Source of the DNA: Flavobacterium sp. LC2016-23
GTDB lineage: Bacteria > Bacteroidota > Bacteroidia > Flavobacteriales > Flavobacteriaceae
Length of the DNA stretch: 64,000 bases
Assembly (NCBI RefSeq): GCF_009674775.1
Contig: NZ_WKKE01000012.1
Span: forward strand, 1-64,000
Reading direction: 5' to 3'
The position numbers and the translations under genes were made by a program. Shown here piece by piece: positions 53,395-62,544 of the stretch. The notes beneath the pieces are model-generated. The model had not been told where the DNA came from. It was given only the letters and a program-made list of their open reading frames with translations, and made no database searches. Every line of letters begins with the position of its first letter. The first letter of the stretch is position 1.

Positions 53395-54267
53395 ATGAGT
53401 GTTTTAGTTAATAAAGATTCCAAAATAATTGTTCAAGGATTTACAGGTAGCGAAGGAACTTTCCACGCTTCTCAAATGATTGAGTACGGTACTAATGTTG
53501 TTGGTGGTGTAACTCCCGGAAAAGGAGGAACGACCCATTTAGATCGTCCGGTTTTTAATACAGTAAAAGACGCTGTAGACCAAGCCGGAGCTGATACTTC
53601 TATCATTTTTGTTCCGCCAGCTTTTGCTGCTGATGCAATTATGGAAGCTGCTGATGCCGGAATTAAAGTAATTATTGCTATTACAGAAGGAATTCCTGTA
53701 GCAGATATGATTAAAGCGAATAATTATGTTAAGGAAAGAAATTCCAGATTAATCGGACCAAACTGTCCTGGTATCATCACTCCGGGTGAAGCTAAAGTTG
53801 GTATTATGCCAGGTTTCGTTTTCAAAAAAGGAACTGTTGGTATCGTTTCTAAATCAGGAACTTTAACTTATGAAGCTGCTGACCAGGTTGTAAAACAAGG
53901 TTTAGGAATTACTACAGCTATTGGTATTGGTGGAGATCCAATTATTGGAACGACAACTAAAGAAGCTGTTGAATTATTAATGAATGACCCTGAAACTGAA
54001 ATTATCATCATGATTGGTGAAATTGGAGGTCAATTAGAAGCTGATGCTGCTAAATGGGTAAGAGCTGATGGTAACCGCAAGCCAGTTGTTGGTTTTATCG
54101 CCGGAGAAACAGCTCCTGCCGGTAGAACAATGGGTCACGCAGGTGCTATTGTTGGTGGTTCTGATGATACAGCTGCTGCTAAAAAACAAATCATGAGAGA
54201 CAACGGAATTCACGTTGTTGATTCACCAGCTGAAATTGGTAAAAAAGTAAAAGAAGTATTGGGATAA
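53395..54267 (+). CDS. sucD: Succinyl-CoA synthetase alpha subunit
   Basis: 290 residues. CoA-binding Rossmann domain ([20 protein letters not shown]), [14 protein letters not shown], and the phosphohistidine in [13 protein letters not shown]. With SucB/C it makes succinate plus ATP/GTP from succinyl-CoA in the TCA cycle. The beta subunit gene (sucC) is not adjacent, which is usual in Bacteroidota. A clear terminator follows the stop codon. Confidence 0.96.
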   Translation: MSVLVNKDSKIIVQGFTGSEGTFHASQMIEYGTNVVGGVTPGKGGTTHLDRPVFNTVKDAVDQAGADTSIIFVPPAFAADAIMEAADAGIKVIIAITEGIPVADMIKANNYVKERNSRLIGPNCPGIITPGEAKVGIMPGFVFKKGTVGIVSKSGTLTYEAADQVVKQGLGITTAIGIGGDPIIGTTTKEAVELLMNDPETEIIIMIGEIGGQLEADAAKWVRADGNRKPVVGFIAGETAPAGRTMGHAGAIVGGSDDTAAAKKQIMRDNGIHVVDSPAEIGKKVKEVLG

Positions 54268-54295
54268 TCTCCGGTATTCAAAATAACAAATTCCC

Positions 54296-54327
54296 AAAAA
54301 GTCTCAATATTTTGTTGAGACTTTTTT
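54296..54327 (+). terminator. Terminator of sucD
   Basis: AAAAAGTCTCAA pairs with TTGAGACTTTTT (perfect stem, loop TATTTTG), followed by T. Confidence 0.8.
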
Positions 54328-54408
54328 ACATTTTTAAAATGACTGGAATTTAATTTAAAACTTAGCGGCTCAGATTCTCAGAACCTTAGAAGCTTAAACA
54401 AAAGAAAT

Positions 54409-54837
54409 ATGTACAAAGAATTAGAAAAATTTAAAGTAAGCAATAGTTTTACTTTTACTGTTGAAGATAGTTTAGAACAAACTTGTAATGCTCCGGAAGC
54501 GGGTGCAGGCGTTTTTGTGGTTTATGCTGTTGAAGGTGATGCAAAAGAATTAATCATGGTAGCTTCTACAGGAACTGTTCAGAATGACGGGACTTTAAAA
54601 AGTAAAAATGGCGGTTTATATGATAAAATCGTAAACGGACACCAGTTTGCTAAAACAGGAAGAAAATATTCCTGGTCTGCACAAATGAAATTAGAAAACA
54701 TCACGGCTTTAGAAGTAGTGTGGTACGAAACTTTTACTGCTGAAGTAAAAGGAATTCCAACTACTGTTGAAGGACAGGTTTTGCAAAATTTCTTAGATGA
54801 AAATGGTAAACTCCCAAGATGGAATGTGGCTTTCTAA
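54409..54837 (+). CDS. Hypothetical protein with possible degenerate GIY-YIG-like fold
   Basis: 142 residues, no signal. Spacing of AGAGVFVVYAVEGDAKELIMVASTGTV, visible as GVFVVYAV then ELIMVASTGT, and the GLYDKIVNGHQF, WYETF and EGQVLQNFLDENGKLPRWNVAF ends resemble GIY-YIG nuclease domains of Bacteroidota. However the catalytic Tyr residues and the Arg/Glu set are not clearly kept. Without a profile search I call it a hypothetical protein. It has its own terminator. An AGAACCTTAG word like those at 10529 lies 20-30 bp upstream. Confidence 0.7.
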   Translation: MYKELEKFKVSNSFTFTVEDSLEQTCNAPEAGAGVFVVYAVEGDAKELIMVASTGTVQNDGTLKSKNGGLYDKIVNGHQFAKTGRKYSWSAQMKLENITALEVVWYETFTAEVKGIPTTVEGQVLQNFLDENGKLPRWNVAF

Positions 54838-54863
54838 AAGCTGTTTTATTAAAAAAAATATTC

Positions 54864-54897
54864 AAAAGCCCTACTATTCTTTAGTAGGGCTTTTCTT
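54864..54897 (+). terminator. Terminator of the 54409-54837 gene
   Basis: AAAAGCCCTACTA (54864-54876) pairs perfectly with TAGTAGGGCTTTT (54882-54894), followed by CTTTTT. Confidence 0.85.
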
Positions 54898-55008
54898 TTT
54901 AATACGATCAATAGCTAGATTTGAATCTATATGTGGACTGTGTAAAATCTGACAATTTTTAAATATAAAATAACTTTAACATTCGCCCCTATAGCCCGCT
55001 AAATCAAC

Positions 55009-55047
55009 AAAAGAGACAGTTTTCTATGTTAGAAAACTGTCTCTTTT
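55009..55047 (+). terminator. Second strong hairpin, 18-bp perfect stem, orphan
   Basis: 55009-55026 pairs perfectly with 55030-55047 around a 3-nt loop, ending in TTTT. It lies 170 bp past the last stop codon and 133 bp before the sigma factor gene, so it ends no annotated gene. It may close a small RNA encoded in about 54900-55047. The rest of the spacer 54898-55179 shows no ORF. Confidence 0.6.
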
Positions 55048-55179
55048 GTGTAAAAAAATTGGTTTTATATATTTGCTTTTATATATTTATCGCACAAATC
55101 TAAAGAATAATGTTAAAAAACTATATTCTTTGTATTAAGTAAAAGTATCTTTTTTAGCAATTCTGCGCCCAAACAAATT

Positions 55180-55791
55180 ATGAAAACCACAACCGTACAA
55201 AACACTTTTGATGATATTACTCTTTGGAATAACATGAGGGAAGGTGATGAGAAATCCTTTTCGATATTATTTGAAAAGTATTACGGTGATTTAGTGCGTT
55301 ATGGCAATTCACTTTCGCCTTATACAGAAAAAGTGCAGGATTGCATACAAGATGTATTTATTGATGTCTGGAATTACAAAGAAAAACTGCAAAGTTCCGT
55401 TGTTGTAAAAGCGTACTTATTATCAAGTGTTCGCAAGAGAATTGCACGGCTGTACGAAAGAGATCATATTTTTAGAAAAGTCACCAGTACTGATTCTATT
55501 GCTTTTCTTTTGGAATTTTCGGTAGAACATGATCTTATAGACGATGACGATGATGCAACAAAAGAAAAAGTGGCCCGTTTAAATAATTTATTGAATAATC
55601 TTCCTCCCAGACAAAAAGAAGCTTTGTATCTCAAGTACCATCAGGGCTTGACAGTAGAGCAGATTGCTGAAATGCTCGACGTAAATTATCAGTCTGCAAG
55701 TAATTTATTATACCGTGGTTTACTTACGCTTCGTAAAGAATGGAAGGGTGCTTTATCCTTATTAACACTATTATCTTCAGGTACTTTTTAA
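55180..55791 (+). CDS. ECF-type RNA polymerase sigma factor
   Basis: 203 residues. Region 2 (about 25-90) has DEKSFSILFEKYYGDLVRYG and IQDVFIDVWNYKEKL. Region 4 (about 135-190) has LPPRQKEALYLKYHQGLTVEQIAEMLDVNYQSASNLLYR, for example GLTVEQIAEMLDVNYQS. This is the FecI-like group paired with FecR anti-sigma factors in Bacteroidota. It should direct transcription of the SusC/D-type genes downstream. First gene of the block; the fecR-like gene follows after 90 bp. Confidence 0.92.
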   Translation: MKTTTVQNTFDDITLWNNMREGDEKSFSILFEKYYGDLVRYGNSLSPYTEKVQDCIQDVFIDVWNYKEKLQSSVVVKAYLLSSVRKRIARLYERDHIFRKVTSTDSIAFLLEFSVEHDLIDDDDDATKEKVARLNNLLNNLPPRQKEALYLKYHQGLTVEQIAEMLDVNYQSASNLLYRGLLTLRKEWKGALSLLTLLSSGTF

Positions 55792-55881
55792 AAATATTTC
55801 AAAAAAAATAAAAAAAATCACAATTTGGTGAGTATATAATAAGAGGTCTGTCCTCTATGTTTTTGTAACCTCATTTTACAG

Positions 55882-56994
55882 ATGCAAAAACGTAATACCT
55901 ATACCGAAATTGAAGATTTTTTATCTGATGATTCATTCCAGGCCTGGATCTTGTCTAAAGTGGATGAAGAGGGTTGGGAAGAATGGACTTTAGAAAATCA
56001 ACAGCGTGCAAAACTGGTTGAAGATGCCAGATTAATATTGCTCGCCATGAAAGTACCGGAGTCGCAACTATCAGCTTCCGATATTCACAGAGCGTTACAA
56101 AATACCTGGATCAAAATTGAAAATAGCCAAAAGAAAATTGATTTCAGCCAAGGTACCAAACAGAGATTCGTTAAGAAATATTTTCTTTCCGGAGTTGCAG
56201 CAACCTTATTTTTTTGCTTACTGTCGGTTTGGTTTTACAAAAGCAGTTTTAACGAAGGTCATGAAATTGTAACCTACAAAGAACTTATAGATAAAAATAG
56301 TGAAGGATTGGTAGAGCAGACCAATAATTCCAATAAACCGCAAATCATCACATTATCTGATGGAAGTTCGGTTTTATTACAGCCCAATAGTAAATTAAGT
56401 TACCCTAAAATCTTTACCGGAAACGAAAGAAAGGTGTATTTGTCCGGCGAAGGTTTCTTTGAAATTAGTAAAAATCCTAAAAAGCCTTTTTTCGTTTATG
56501 CAAACGAAATCGTCACAAAAGTTGTAGGAACCAGTTTTAGAGTTAAAGCTTATTCTGATCAGCCTGATGTTGAAGTTCTTGTTCGCACCGGTAAAGTTAA
56601 GGTAAAATCCAATGAGTTAGTGTCGTCATCAGATCGGGAAGTAGTTTTGCTTCCTAATCAGGCCTTGCGATTTGTAAGACATGATTTAACTTTTAACAAA
56701 ATCACTAATATTACCGAGGATGAAACGCTGTCCGGCAGTGTGGGTAATATTGAACAATTGAGTTTTGAATTTACCGACATTCCTGTTTCCCAGATCTTTG
56801 AGACCATAGAGCAGGCCTACTTAATTGATATTGATTATCCTCACGAAAAGCTAAAGGATTGTCATCTTACCACCTCACTAAGCGATCAGCCCCTCACGGA
56901 AAAACTAAAAATTGTCTGTCGAAGTATTGGTAATAATACCAGTTTTGAGATGAATGGCAATCAGATTATTATAACATCTGAAGGATGTAATTAA
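55882..56994 (+). CDS. FecR-family anti-sigma factor
   Basis: 370 residues. Cytosolic N-terminal part (about 1-95) to bind the sigma factor, one membrane segment (YFLSGVAATLFFCLLSVWFY), FecR domain (about 145-245: ITLSDGSSVLLQPNSKLSYP, EGFFEISKNPKKPFFVYAN, GTSFRVKAY), and C-terminal DUF4974 domain (about 290-370: FEFTDIPVSQIFETIEQAY). It should receive the signal from the SusC STN domain and control the adjacent sigma factor. Standard for transport-linked regulation in the group. Confidence 0.93.
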   Translation: MQKRNTYTEIEDFLSDDSFQAWILSKVDEEGWEEWTLENQQRAKLVEDARLILLAMKVPESQLSASDIHRALQNTWIKIENSQKKIDFSQGTKQRFVKKYFLSGVAATLFFCLLSVWFYKSSFNEGHEIVTYKELIDKNSEGLVEQTNNSNKPQIITLSDGSSVLLQPNSKLSYPKIFTGNERKVYLSGEGFFEISKNPKKPFFVYANEIVTKVVGTSFRVKAYSDQPDVEVLVRTGKVKVKSNELVSSSDREVVLLPNQALRFVRHDLTFNKITNITEDETLSGSVGNIEQLSFEFTDIPVSQIFETIEQAYLIDIDYPHEKLKDCHLTTSLSDQPLTEKLKIVCRSIGNNTSFEMNGNQIIITSEGCN

Positions 56995-57103
56995 CTTTTT
57001 CAAAGACTTGTATCACTACTGTTGCCAGGGAATAATTTCAGTGCAGCATCTTATCATTTTTTAAAAGAGGTAAGCTGAATTCTTTTAAGCAGGAGGAGTT
57101 TGC

Positions 57104-57217
57104 ATGAATCTAAAAGAACAAAAAGAATCATTCAAAAATAAAAACAAAGGCCTATGTGAATTTAAAATGCAAAAAAAAAAGTGCCGAAATGCTGTAACAT
57201 TTTCGACACTTAAATAA
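57104..57217 (+). CDS. Candidate 37-residue leader peptide
   Basis: ATG at 57104 has AGGAGG 7 nt upstream, and the frame stays open for 37 codons (MNLKEQKESFKNKNKGLCEF, then basic residues) to TAA. The peptide is Lys-rich with two Cys; it has no known relative that I recognise. The frame crosses a run of ten A, so it would be sensitive to slippage. It could be a regulatory leader, or coincidence. Confidence 0.3.
   Translation: MNLKEQKESFKNKNKGLCEFKMQKKKCRNAVTFSTLK
57179..57211 (-). terminator. Hairpin with minus-strand T-run upstream of susC-like gene
   Basis: AAGTGCCGAAATG (57179-57191) pairs with CATTTTCGACACTT (57198-57211) with one G-U-type mismatch and one bulge. The ten-A run at 57171-57180 gives a T-run only on the minus strand, so it fits a terminator for antisense transcription from the susC leader. 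Confidence 0.5.
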
Positions 57218-57300
57218 AGTTGAATTGCTTTCTGTAAAAAGGAATTCATTCGTTTCTTAAAATACGCTCTAAACAGTATTAATCAAAACAAACCAAAATT

Positions 57301-60300
57301 ATGAAAAAACCAGTTGTTAAACAACGATTACTCCATCGAATCATGAAAATAACACTATTTCAGTTTGTCTTAGCACTTATATTTTCAAGTGGCGCTATGG
57401 CGAACGATGCAAATGGACAAAAAAAATTAGATACCAAAGTAACAATTACAGTTGAAAATTTAACTTTGGACAATGCGTTATCTAAACTTTCGAAATCTGC
57501 ACATGTAAAGTTTTCCTATAATTCAAGAATAGCGCAACTGAATCAGAAAGTAAGTATTGAAGCTAATAATGAAACATTATCTGCTATTCTGTCCAGAATT
57601 TTGGAGCCCCTAAACATTTCATATTCAGAAATCAGTAATCAGATTGTATTGCAAAAAAGCAGTAAAAATCTGTTCTCAGATTCAGAAAATACAAATTCAC
57701 TATTTGAAAGTTTAGTTCCGGGACCAATTATAAAAGGTAAAGTTACAGATCCCAGCGGTGTTCCGCTTCCGGGTGCTACAGTATTGGCAAAAGGGACTAA
57801 AATCGCTGTGCTTACAGACTTTGACGGTAACTTTTCGATAGATATGCCGGCCAATAGCACAGCATTGGTGATTTCTTATGTAGGTATGGAAACTAAAGAA
57901 ATCGGGATAGAAAATACGACTCCAACGGTAGTTCTGAATGAAGCAGGACAAAATTTAAAAGAAGTAGTAGTGACTACGGGTTACGAAAAAACATCAAAGA
58001 GAACTTTTACAGGAGCCATCAGCAAAATTTCCGGAACAGAATTAAAAGTAGACGGCGTTGTTGATATCAGCAGGATGATTGAAGGAAAAGCTGCCGGGGT
58101 TACCGTTCAGAACGTGACGGGTACATTTGGTACTGCGCCTAAAATTACAGTACGTGGATCTTCTTCTATCTTTGGAGATACAAAACCATTATGGGTTATT
58201 GATGGTGTGGTACAGGAAGATATTATCAATATTTCATTTGCTGATTTAGCTTCCGGAAATTCGGAAACTTTATTAAGTTCTGCCGTTGCAGGTTTGAATT
58301 CAAATGATATTCAAAGCATTGAAATTCTTAAAGATGCTTCTGCTACTTCAATCTATGGTTCAAGATCATTAAACGGGGTTGTAGTTGTAACAACGAAGCA
58401 AGGACGAAGGGATTCTCCGTTAAAAGTGAATTATTCTGTTGAAAATACAGTACGAACAGTTCCGAGTTATACGCAGTATGATATTTTAAATTCTCAGGAA
58501 TCGATGAGCATTTTAAAAGAAATGGAGCAAAAAGGATTTCTGGACATGCCCTCAACCCTTCAGGGAAGATATGGAGGGGTGTACAATCTTCTTTCCAGAC
58601 AAATTAATCTATATCAGACATCCGGAGGGCAATTTGGAGTGAAAAACGAACAGCCTTATCAAAACGAATTTTTAAAAAAATACGAATTAGCCAATACCGA
58701 CTGGTTCAAAGTTTTGTTCAGGCCATCCATTACACAAAATCACTCTTTGAGTTTTTCCGGTGGTGGAAAAAACAATACTTTTTATGCTTCTTTAGGTTAT
58801 TATACTGATCCGGGATGGACTATTGCGGACAGCGTTAAACAATTGTCATCCAATATAAAAGGAACTTTTTATGTAAATGATAAATTGAATATTACCTTAT
58901 CTACCATGGCTTCTGTTCGTGATCAGAATGCACCGGGAAGTTACGAAAGCCAGCAGGATGTTGTGTTTGGTAACGTAACAAGGGATTTCGATATCAATCC
59001 GTTTAATTATGTTTTAAGCACCAGCAGAACCCTGAGACCTTACGATGATTTAGGGAACAAGGAATATTACAGAAATAACTGGGCTCCGATGAATATTATA
59101 AATGAATTGGAAAACAATGTTTTAGAGATAAAAGTAAAAGATATTCGTTTTCAGTTGGATTTAGATTATAAAATCAACAAGCATTTAAGCTATAATCTTA
59201 CTGGTTCTGCGCGTTATGCGAACACCAGCAGAGAGCACAAAATCTATGAAAATTCTAATGTGGTGGAAGCTTACAAAGCAGGTACGGAATATGGAGCAGA
59301 CGGAGCTAATACCATTGTTAGAAATGCCAATATCTTTTTATATAAAGATCCAAACGATTTAACGGCACAACCCATTTCAGTATTGCCGAATGGAGGATTT
59401 TTAAGAAAATTTACAAATGATCTGACTTCATACAATATCAGAAACAGTGTAACATACCGAAACACTTTGAACGACAAACATGAATTAGAAGGCTTTTTTG
59501 GTACTGAATTAAGATCATTAGACCGAAACAGCGATAACTTTACAGCTGCCGGAATTCAGTATGACAGAGGACTTACTGCTTTTACGGATCCAAAGATTAT
59601 TGAAAAAATCATCAATGAGGGAAGTTCCTATTTTGGATTTAATACAGAAAGAGAAAGAACAGTTGGTTTCTTCGGAAAAGTAGGGTATACCTATGATCGT
59701 CGTTACACCGGTTCGATTACAGGTCGTTATGACGGATCGAACAGACAGGGAAACAGCGGTTCTTCAAGATGGCTGCCAACGTATACCGTAAGTGGTAAAT
59801 GGAATGTGGCCGAAGAGAAATTCATGAAAAATGTAGAATCTATAAATAATTTAGCTTTAAGAGCTTCTTATGGACTTACCGCTACAGCAGGACCTGCAAC
59901 AAATTCATTAGCGATTTACAAAAGTTTTATTACAGATCGTCTGGGAATTTCAGACAGAGAAACCGGAATTAATATTGACGAATTGCAAAATGCGGACTTA
60001 ACCTGGGAAAAACAATACGAAACAAACGTCGGTGTAGATTTGGGGATGTTTAACAACAGAGTACAATTTACAACAGATGTTTATAGCCGTAAAGCGTTTG
60101 ATTTGGTTGATTTCGTAGTGACTTCCGGAATTGGAGGACAAAAAATCAAACAGGGAAATAACGCCAATATGGAGACTAAGGGTATTGAGGTTGGTTTTAC
60201 CACTCAAAACATTGCAACAAGCAATTTTAAATGGTCAACAACACTTAATTTTTCCGTATACAACCAGGAAATTACCAAATTAGAAAATCAGCCAACTGCA

Positions 60301-61026
60301 TTTGATTTAGTGGATGGAAATGGAGGAAACGCCATCGGACGACCTAGAAACTCCATTTATTCTTACCAGTTTACAGGTTTAAACAATCAGGGACTACCTA
60401 CTTTTATCATGCAGGATGGAGAGTCTGATAAAGTAACAGGAGCTAATTTCCAGGATACTGAAAATGTGACGAAATACCTGAAATATGAAGGTTCTATTGA
60501 ACCTAATAAATCAATAGGTTTAGCGAACACTTTTACATACAAAAGATGGTCGCTATATGTATTTGTTGTAGGTTCAGGCGGAAATAAAGTTCGCTTAAAT
60601 CCGGCTTTCAGCAGTCAGTATGATGATTTGACTGTATTTACAAAAGACTTTACCAACCGCTGGATCAACCCTGGTGACGAACAATACACTAATGTTCCTG
60701 TAATTGCAGACAAACGACTGATTACCAACTACGATGGGGCAAATGCATTAGGACGTGCCTACAATACTTACAACTATTCTGATGTAAGAATTGCTGACGG
60801 TGATTTTGTGAGACTGAAAAATGTTTCGCTTAGCTGGGAATTTCCAAATGATTTCAAGAAAAAATTAGGAGTAAGTACTTTTACCTTAAAAGGTTCAGCG
60901 GTTAATCCTTGGCTGATTTATTCTGATAAGAGATTAAACGGACAAGATCCTGAATTCCGTAATACAGGTGGTGTTGCTTTTCCAATTACAACACAGTACA
61001 GTTTTTCTTTAAACCTTTCATTCTAA
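57301..61026 (+). CDS. SusC/RagA-type TonB-dependent outer-membrane transporter with STN domain
   Basis: 1241 residues. N-terminal signal (about 12-36), STN signalling domain (about 45-119: VTITVENLTLDNALSKLSK), CarboxypepD_reg-like domain (about 145-220: VTDPSGVPLPGATVLAKGTK), TonB plug (SKISGTELKVDGVVDISRMI; ATSIYGSRSLNGVVVVTTK), then a long beta-barrel ending in YSFSLNLSF with the terminal Phe. The STN domain indicates signalling to the FecR anti-sigma. Substrate unknown. The SusD partner starts 12 bp after the stop. Confidence 0.95.
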   Translation: MKKPVVKQRLLHRIMKITLFQFVLALIFSSGAMANDANGQKKLDTKVTITVENLTLDNALSKLSKSAHVKFSYNSRIAQLNQKVSIEANNETLSAILSRILEPLNISYSEISNQIVLQKSSKNLFSDSENTNSLFESLVPGPIIKGKVTDPSGVPLPGATVLAKGTKIAVLTDFDGNFSIDMPANSTALVISYVGMETKEIGIENTTPTVVLNEAGQNLKEVVVTTGYEKTSKRTFTGAISKISGTELKVDGVVDISRMIEGKAAGVTVQNVTGTFGTAPKITVRGSSSIFGDTKPLWVIDGVVQEDIINISFADLASGNSETLLSSAVAGLNSNDIQSIEILKDASATSIYGSRSLNGVVVVTTKQGRRDSPLKVNYSVENTVRTVPSYTQYDILNSQESMSILKEMEQKGFLDMPSTLQGRYGGVYNLLSRQINLYQTSGGQFGVKNEQPYQNEFLKKYELANTDWFKVLFRPSITQNHSLSFSGGGKNNTFYASLGYYTDPGWTIADSVKQLSSNIKGTFYVNDKLNITLSTMASVRDQNAPGSYESQQDVVFGNVTRDFDINPFNYVLSTSRTLRPYDDLGNKEYYRNNWAPMNIINELENNVLEIKVKDIRFQLDLDYKINKHLSYNLTGSARYANTSREHKIYENSNVVEAYKAGTEYGADGANTIVRNANIFLYKDPNDLTAQPISVLPNGGFLRKFTNDLTSYNIRNSVTYRNTLNDKHELEGFFGTELRSLDRNSDNFTAAGIQYDRGLTAFTDPKIIEKIINEGSSYFGFNTERERTVGFFGKVGYTYDRRYTGSITGRYDGSNRQGNSGSSRWLPTYTVSGKWNVAEEKFMKNVESINNLALRASYGLTATAGPATNSLAIYKSFITDRLGISDRETGINIDELQNADLTWEKQYETNVGVDLGMFNNRVQFTTDVYSRKAFDLVDFVVTSGIGGQKIKQGNNANMETKGIEVGFTTQNIATSNFKWSTTLNFSVYNQEITKLENQPTAFDLVDGNGGNAIGRPRNSIYSYQFTGLNNQGLPTFIMQDGESDKVTGANFQDTENVTKYLKYEGSIEPNKSIGLANTFTYKRWSLYVFVVGSGGNKVRLNPAFSSQYDDLTVFTKDFTNRWINPGDEQYTNVPVIADKRLITNYDGANALGRAYNTYNYSDVRIADGDFVRLKNVSLSWEFPNDFKKKLGVSTFTLKGSAVNPWLIYSDKRLNGQDPEFRNTGGVAFPITTQYSFSLNLSF

Positions 61027-61037
61027 TATAGTTGATT

Positions 61038-62522
61038 ATGAAAAATATAAAATATATAAAAATCACCCTGGCATTTTTACTGATCATTACGCTCAGCAGC
61101 TGCGATGAATTTCTTTCGGAAGTGCCGGATAACAGAACGCAAATTGATACGCCGGATAAAATATCGGAATTACTGGTAAATGCCTATCCGGAAGCCTCTT
61201 ATATGGATTTTGCCGAAACGATGTCTGATAACGTTGCAGACGCGGGACTGAACAACTCCAATATAAAAAACGAGCAGAGCTATTATTGGGAAATGCACGA
61301 TCAGACCAATGTAGATAGTGAAGCCAACTACTGGGATGCCTGCTATAAAGCTATTGCCCATGCCAATCAGGCACTGGAATCGATTAAAAAACTTGGAGAT
61401 CCCGCTGGTTTAAATCCGCAAAAAGGAGAAGCCTTACTGGCCAGAGCCTATGCACACTTTATGTTAGTGACATTTTGGTCCAATCGTTACAATCCCGCTA
61501 CAGCAGCGAAAGATTTAGGAGTACCTTATGTAACGGAACCGGAAACGGAATTGCTGAAAAGCTACAAAAGAAATAGTGTAGAAGAAGTTTTTAATTTTAT
61601 TCAGAAGGACCTGGAGGAAGGTCTGAGATATGTAACCAACGATTACAAAGAACCTAAATTTCATTTCAATAAAGAAGCCGCTAAAGCATTTGCGAGCCGT
61701 TTCTATCTTGTAAAAGGAGATTGGGATAAAGTACTGGAAGTTTCTGCCAGTTTAGGTTCTAAGCCTGACGGAAAGCTTAAAGATTATGTAACGCTGTCAA
61801 GCCTGGCTCCGGATGTTCAGTTTATAGAATACGGAAAATCATCTTATACGGCTAATCTGCTCATAGCATCCCCGAATACACTTATAGGAAGATCTGCAAG
61901 CGGTAGCAACTATTATCTTACTGATGGAAAACAAACGGAGCTTTTTGGCCCTCAAACCAGTTTTTACAATAAAGCATGGTTGTTTGATTTTTACAGTTAC
62001 AACAGCAGCAGCACCTTGTTTACACCGAAGTTTGAAGAATACTTTAAATATACCAACCTGACGGCGAATATAGGAATACCGTATGCCGGAATTGTGCTTT
62101 TATCTAATGATGAGTTTTACCTGAACCGTATTGAAGCACTGGTAATGAAGAACAGAATTGAAGAAGCCAATACAGAATTAGAGTATTTTTTAGGAACAAG
62201 AACAGCAGGATACAATCCGACAACAGATAAACTGACTGAAGCGAAAGTAGTGGCAAAATACCCGGTTATTACAGATGAGTTTACACCTTATTACAGCCTG
62301 ACGCCATTGCAGACTTCTTATGTTAAAGCCATTGCAGAAGCGAGAAGAAGGGATTTTGTACACGAAGGATTAAGATGGCTTGATGTAAAACGTTTTAATA
62401 TTGTAGTAAGCCGAAATGACGCTGGTAGTCCGGTTAAAACTTTGGTAAAAGACGATAAACGCAGAGCTTTGCAAATACCGCTTAGCGCATCAAACTACGG
62501 AATAGAAAAAAATCCCCGATAA
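61038..62522 (+). CDS. SusD/RagB-type surface lipoprotein
   Basis: 494 residues from ATG 61038 (MKNIKYIK); ATG 61032 adds two. Lipobox LSSC gives the acylated Cys. The TPR-like helices (NYWDACYKAIAHANQALESI; GEALLARAYAHFMLV) and the closing EARRRDFVHEGLRWLDVKRF are standard SusD marks. It forms the lid on the SusC barrel and binds the substrate outside the cell. The end DDKRRALQIPLSASNYGIEKNPR closes as usual. Next gene follows after 22 bp. Confidence 0.95.
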   Translation: MKNIKYIKITLAFLLIITLSSCDEFLSEVPDNRTQIDTPDKISELLVNAYPEASYMDFAETMSDNVADAGLNNSNIKNEQSYYWEMHDQTNVDSEANYWDACYKAIAHANQALESIKKLGDPAGLNPQKGEALLARAYAHFMLVTFWSNRYNPATAAKDLGVPYVTEPETELLKSYKRNSVEEVFNFIQKDLEEGLRYVTNDYKEPKFHFNKEAAKAFASRFYLVKGDWDKVLEVSASLGSKPDGKLKDYVTLSSLAPDVQFIEYGKSSYTANLLIASPNTLIGRSASGSNYYLTDGKQTELFGPQTSFYNKAWLFDFYSYNSSSTLFTPKFEEYFKYTNLTANIGIPYAGIVLLSNDEFYLNRIEALVMKNRIEEANTELEYFLGTRTAGYNPTTDKLTEAKVVAKYPVITDEFTPYYSLTPLQTSYVKAIAEARRRDFVHEGLRWLDVKRFNIVVSRNDAGSPVKTLVKDDKRRALQIPLSASNYGIEKNPR

Positions 62523-62544
62523 TTTTAATTCAATTTTTTAGACT

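Larger units (their letters stand above)
56995..57300. other. 306-bp leader before susC-like gene
   Basis: It holds a perfect AGGAGG (57091-57096) 7 nt before an ATG at 57104, the start of a 37-codon frame ending at 57214-57217. A hairpin overlaps the end of that frame (57179-57211). Such a strong Shine-Dalgarno is rare in this window. No other gene is seen. Confidence 0.45.
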
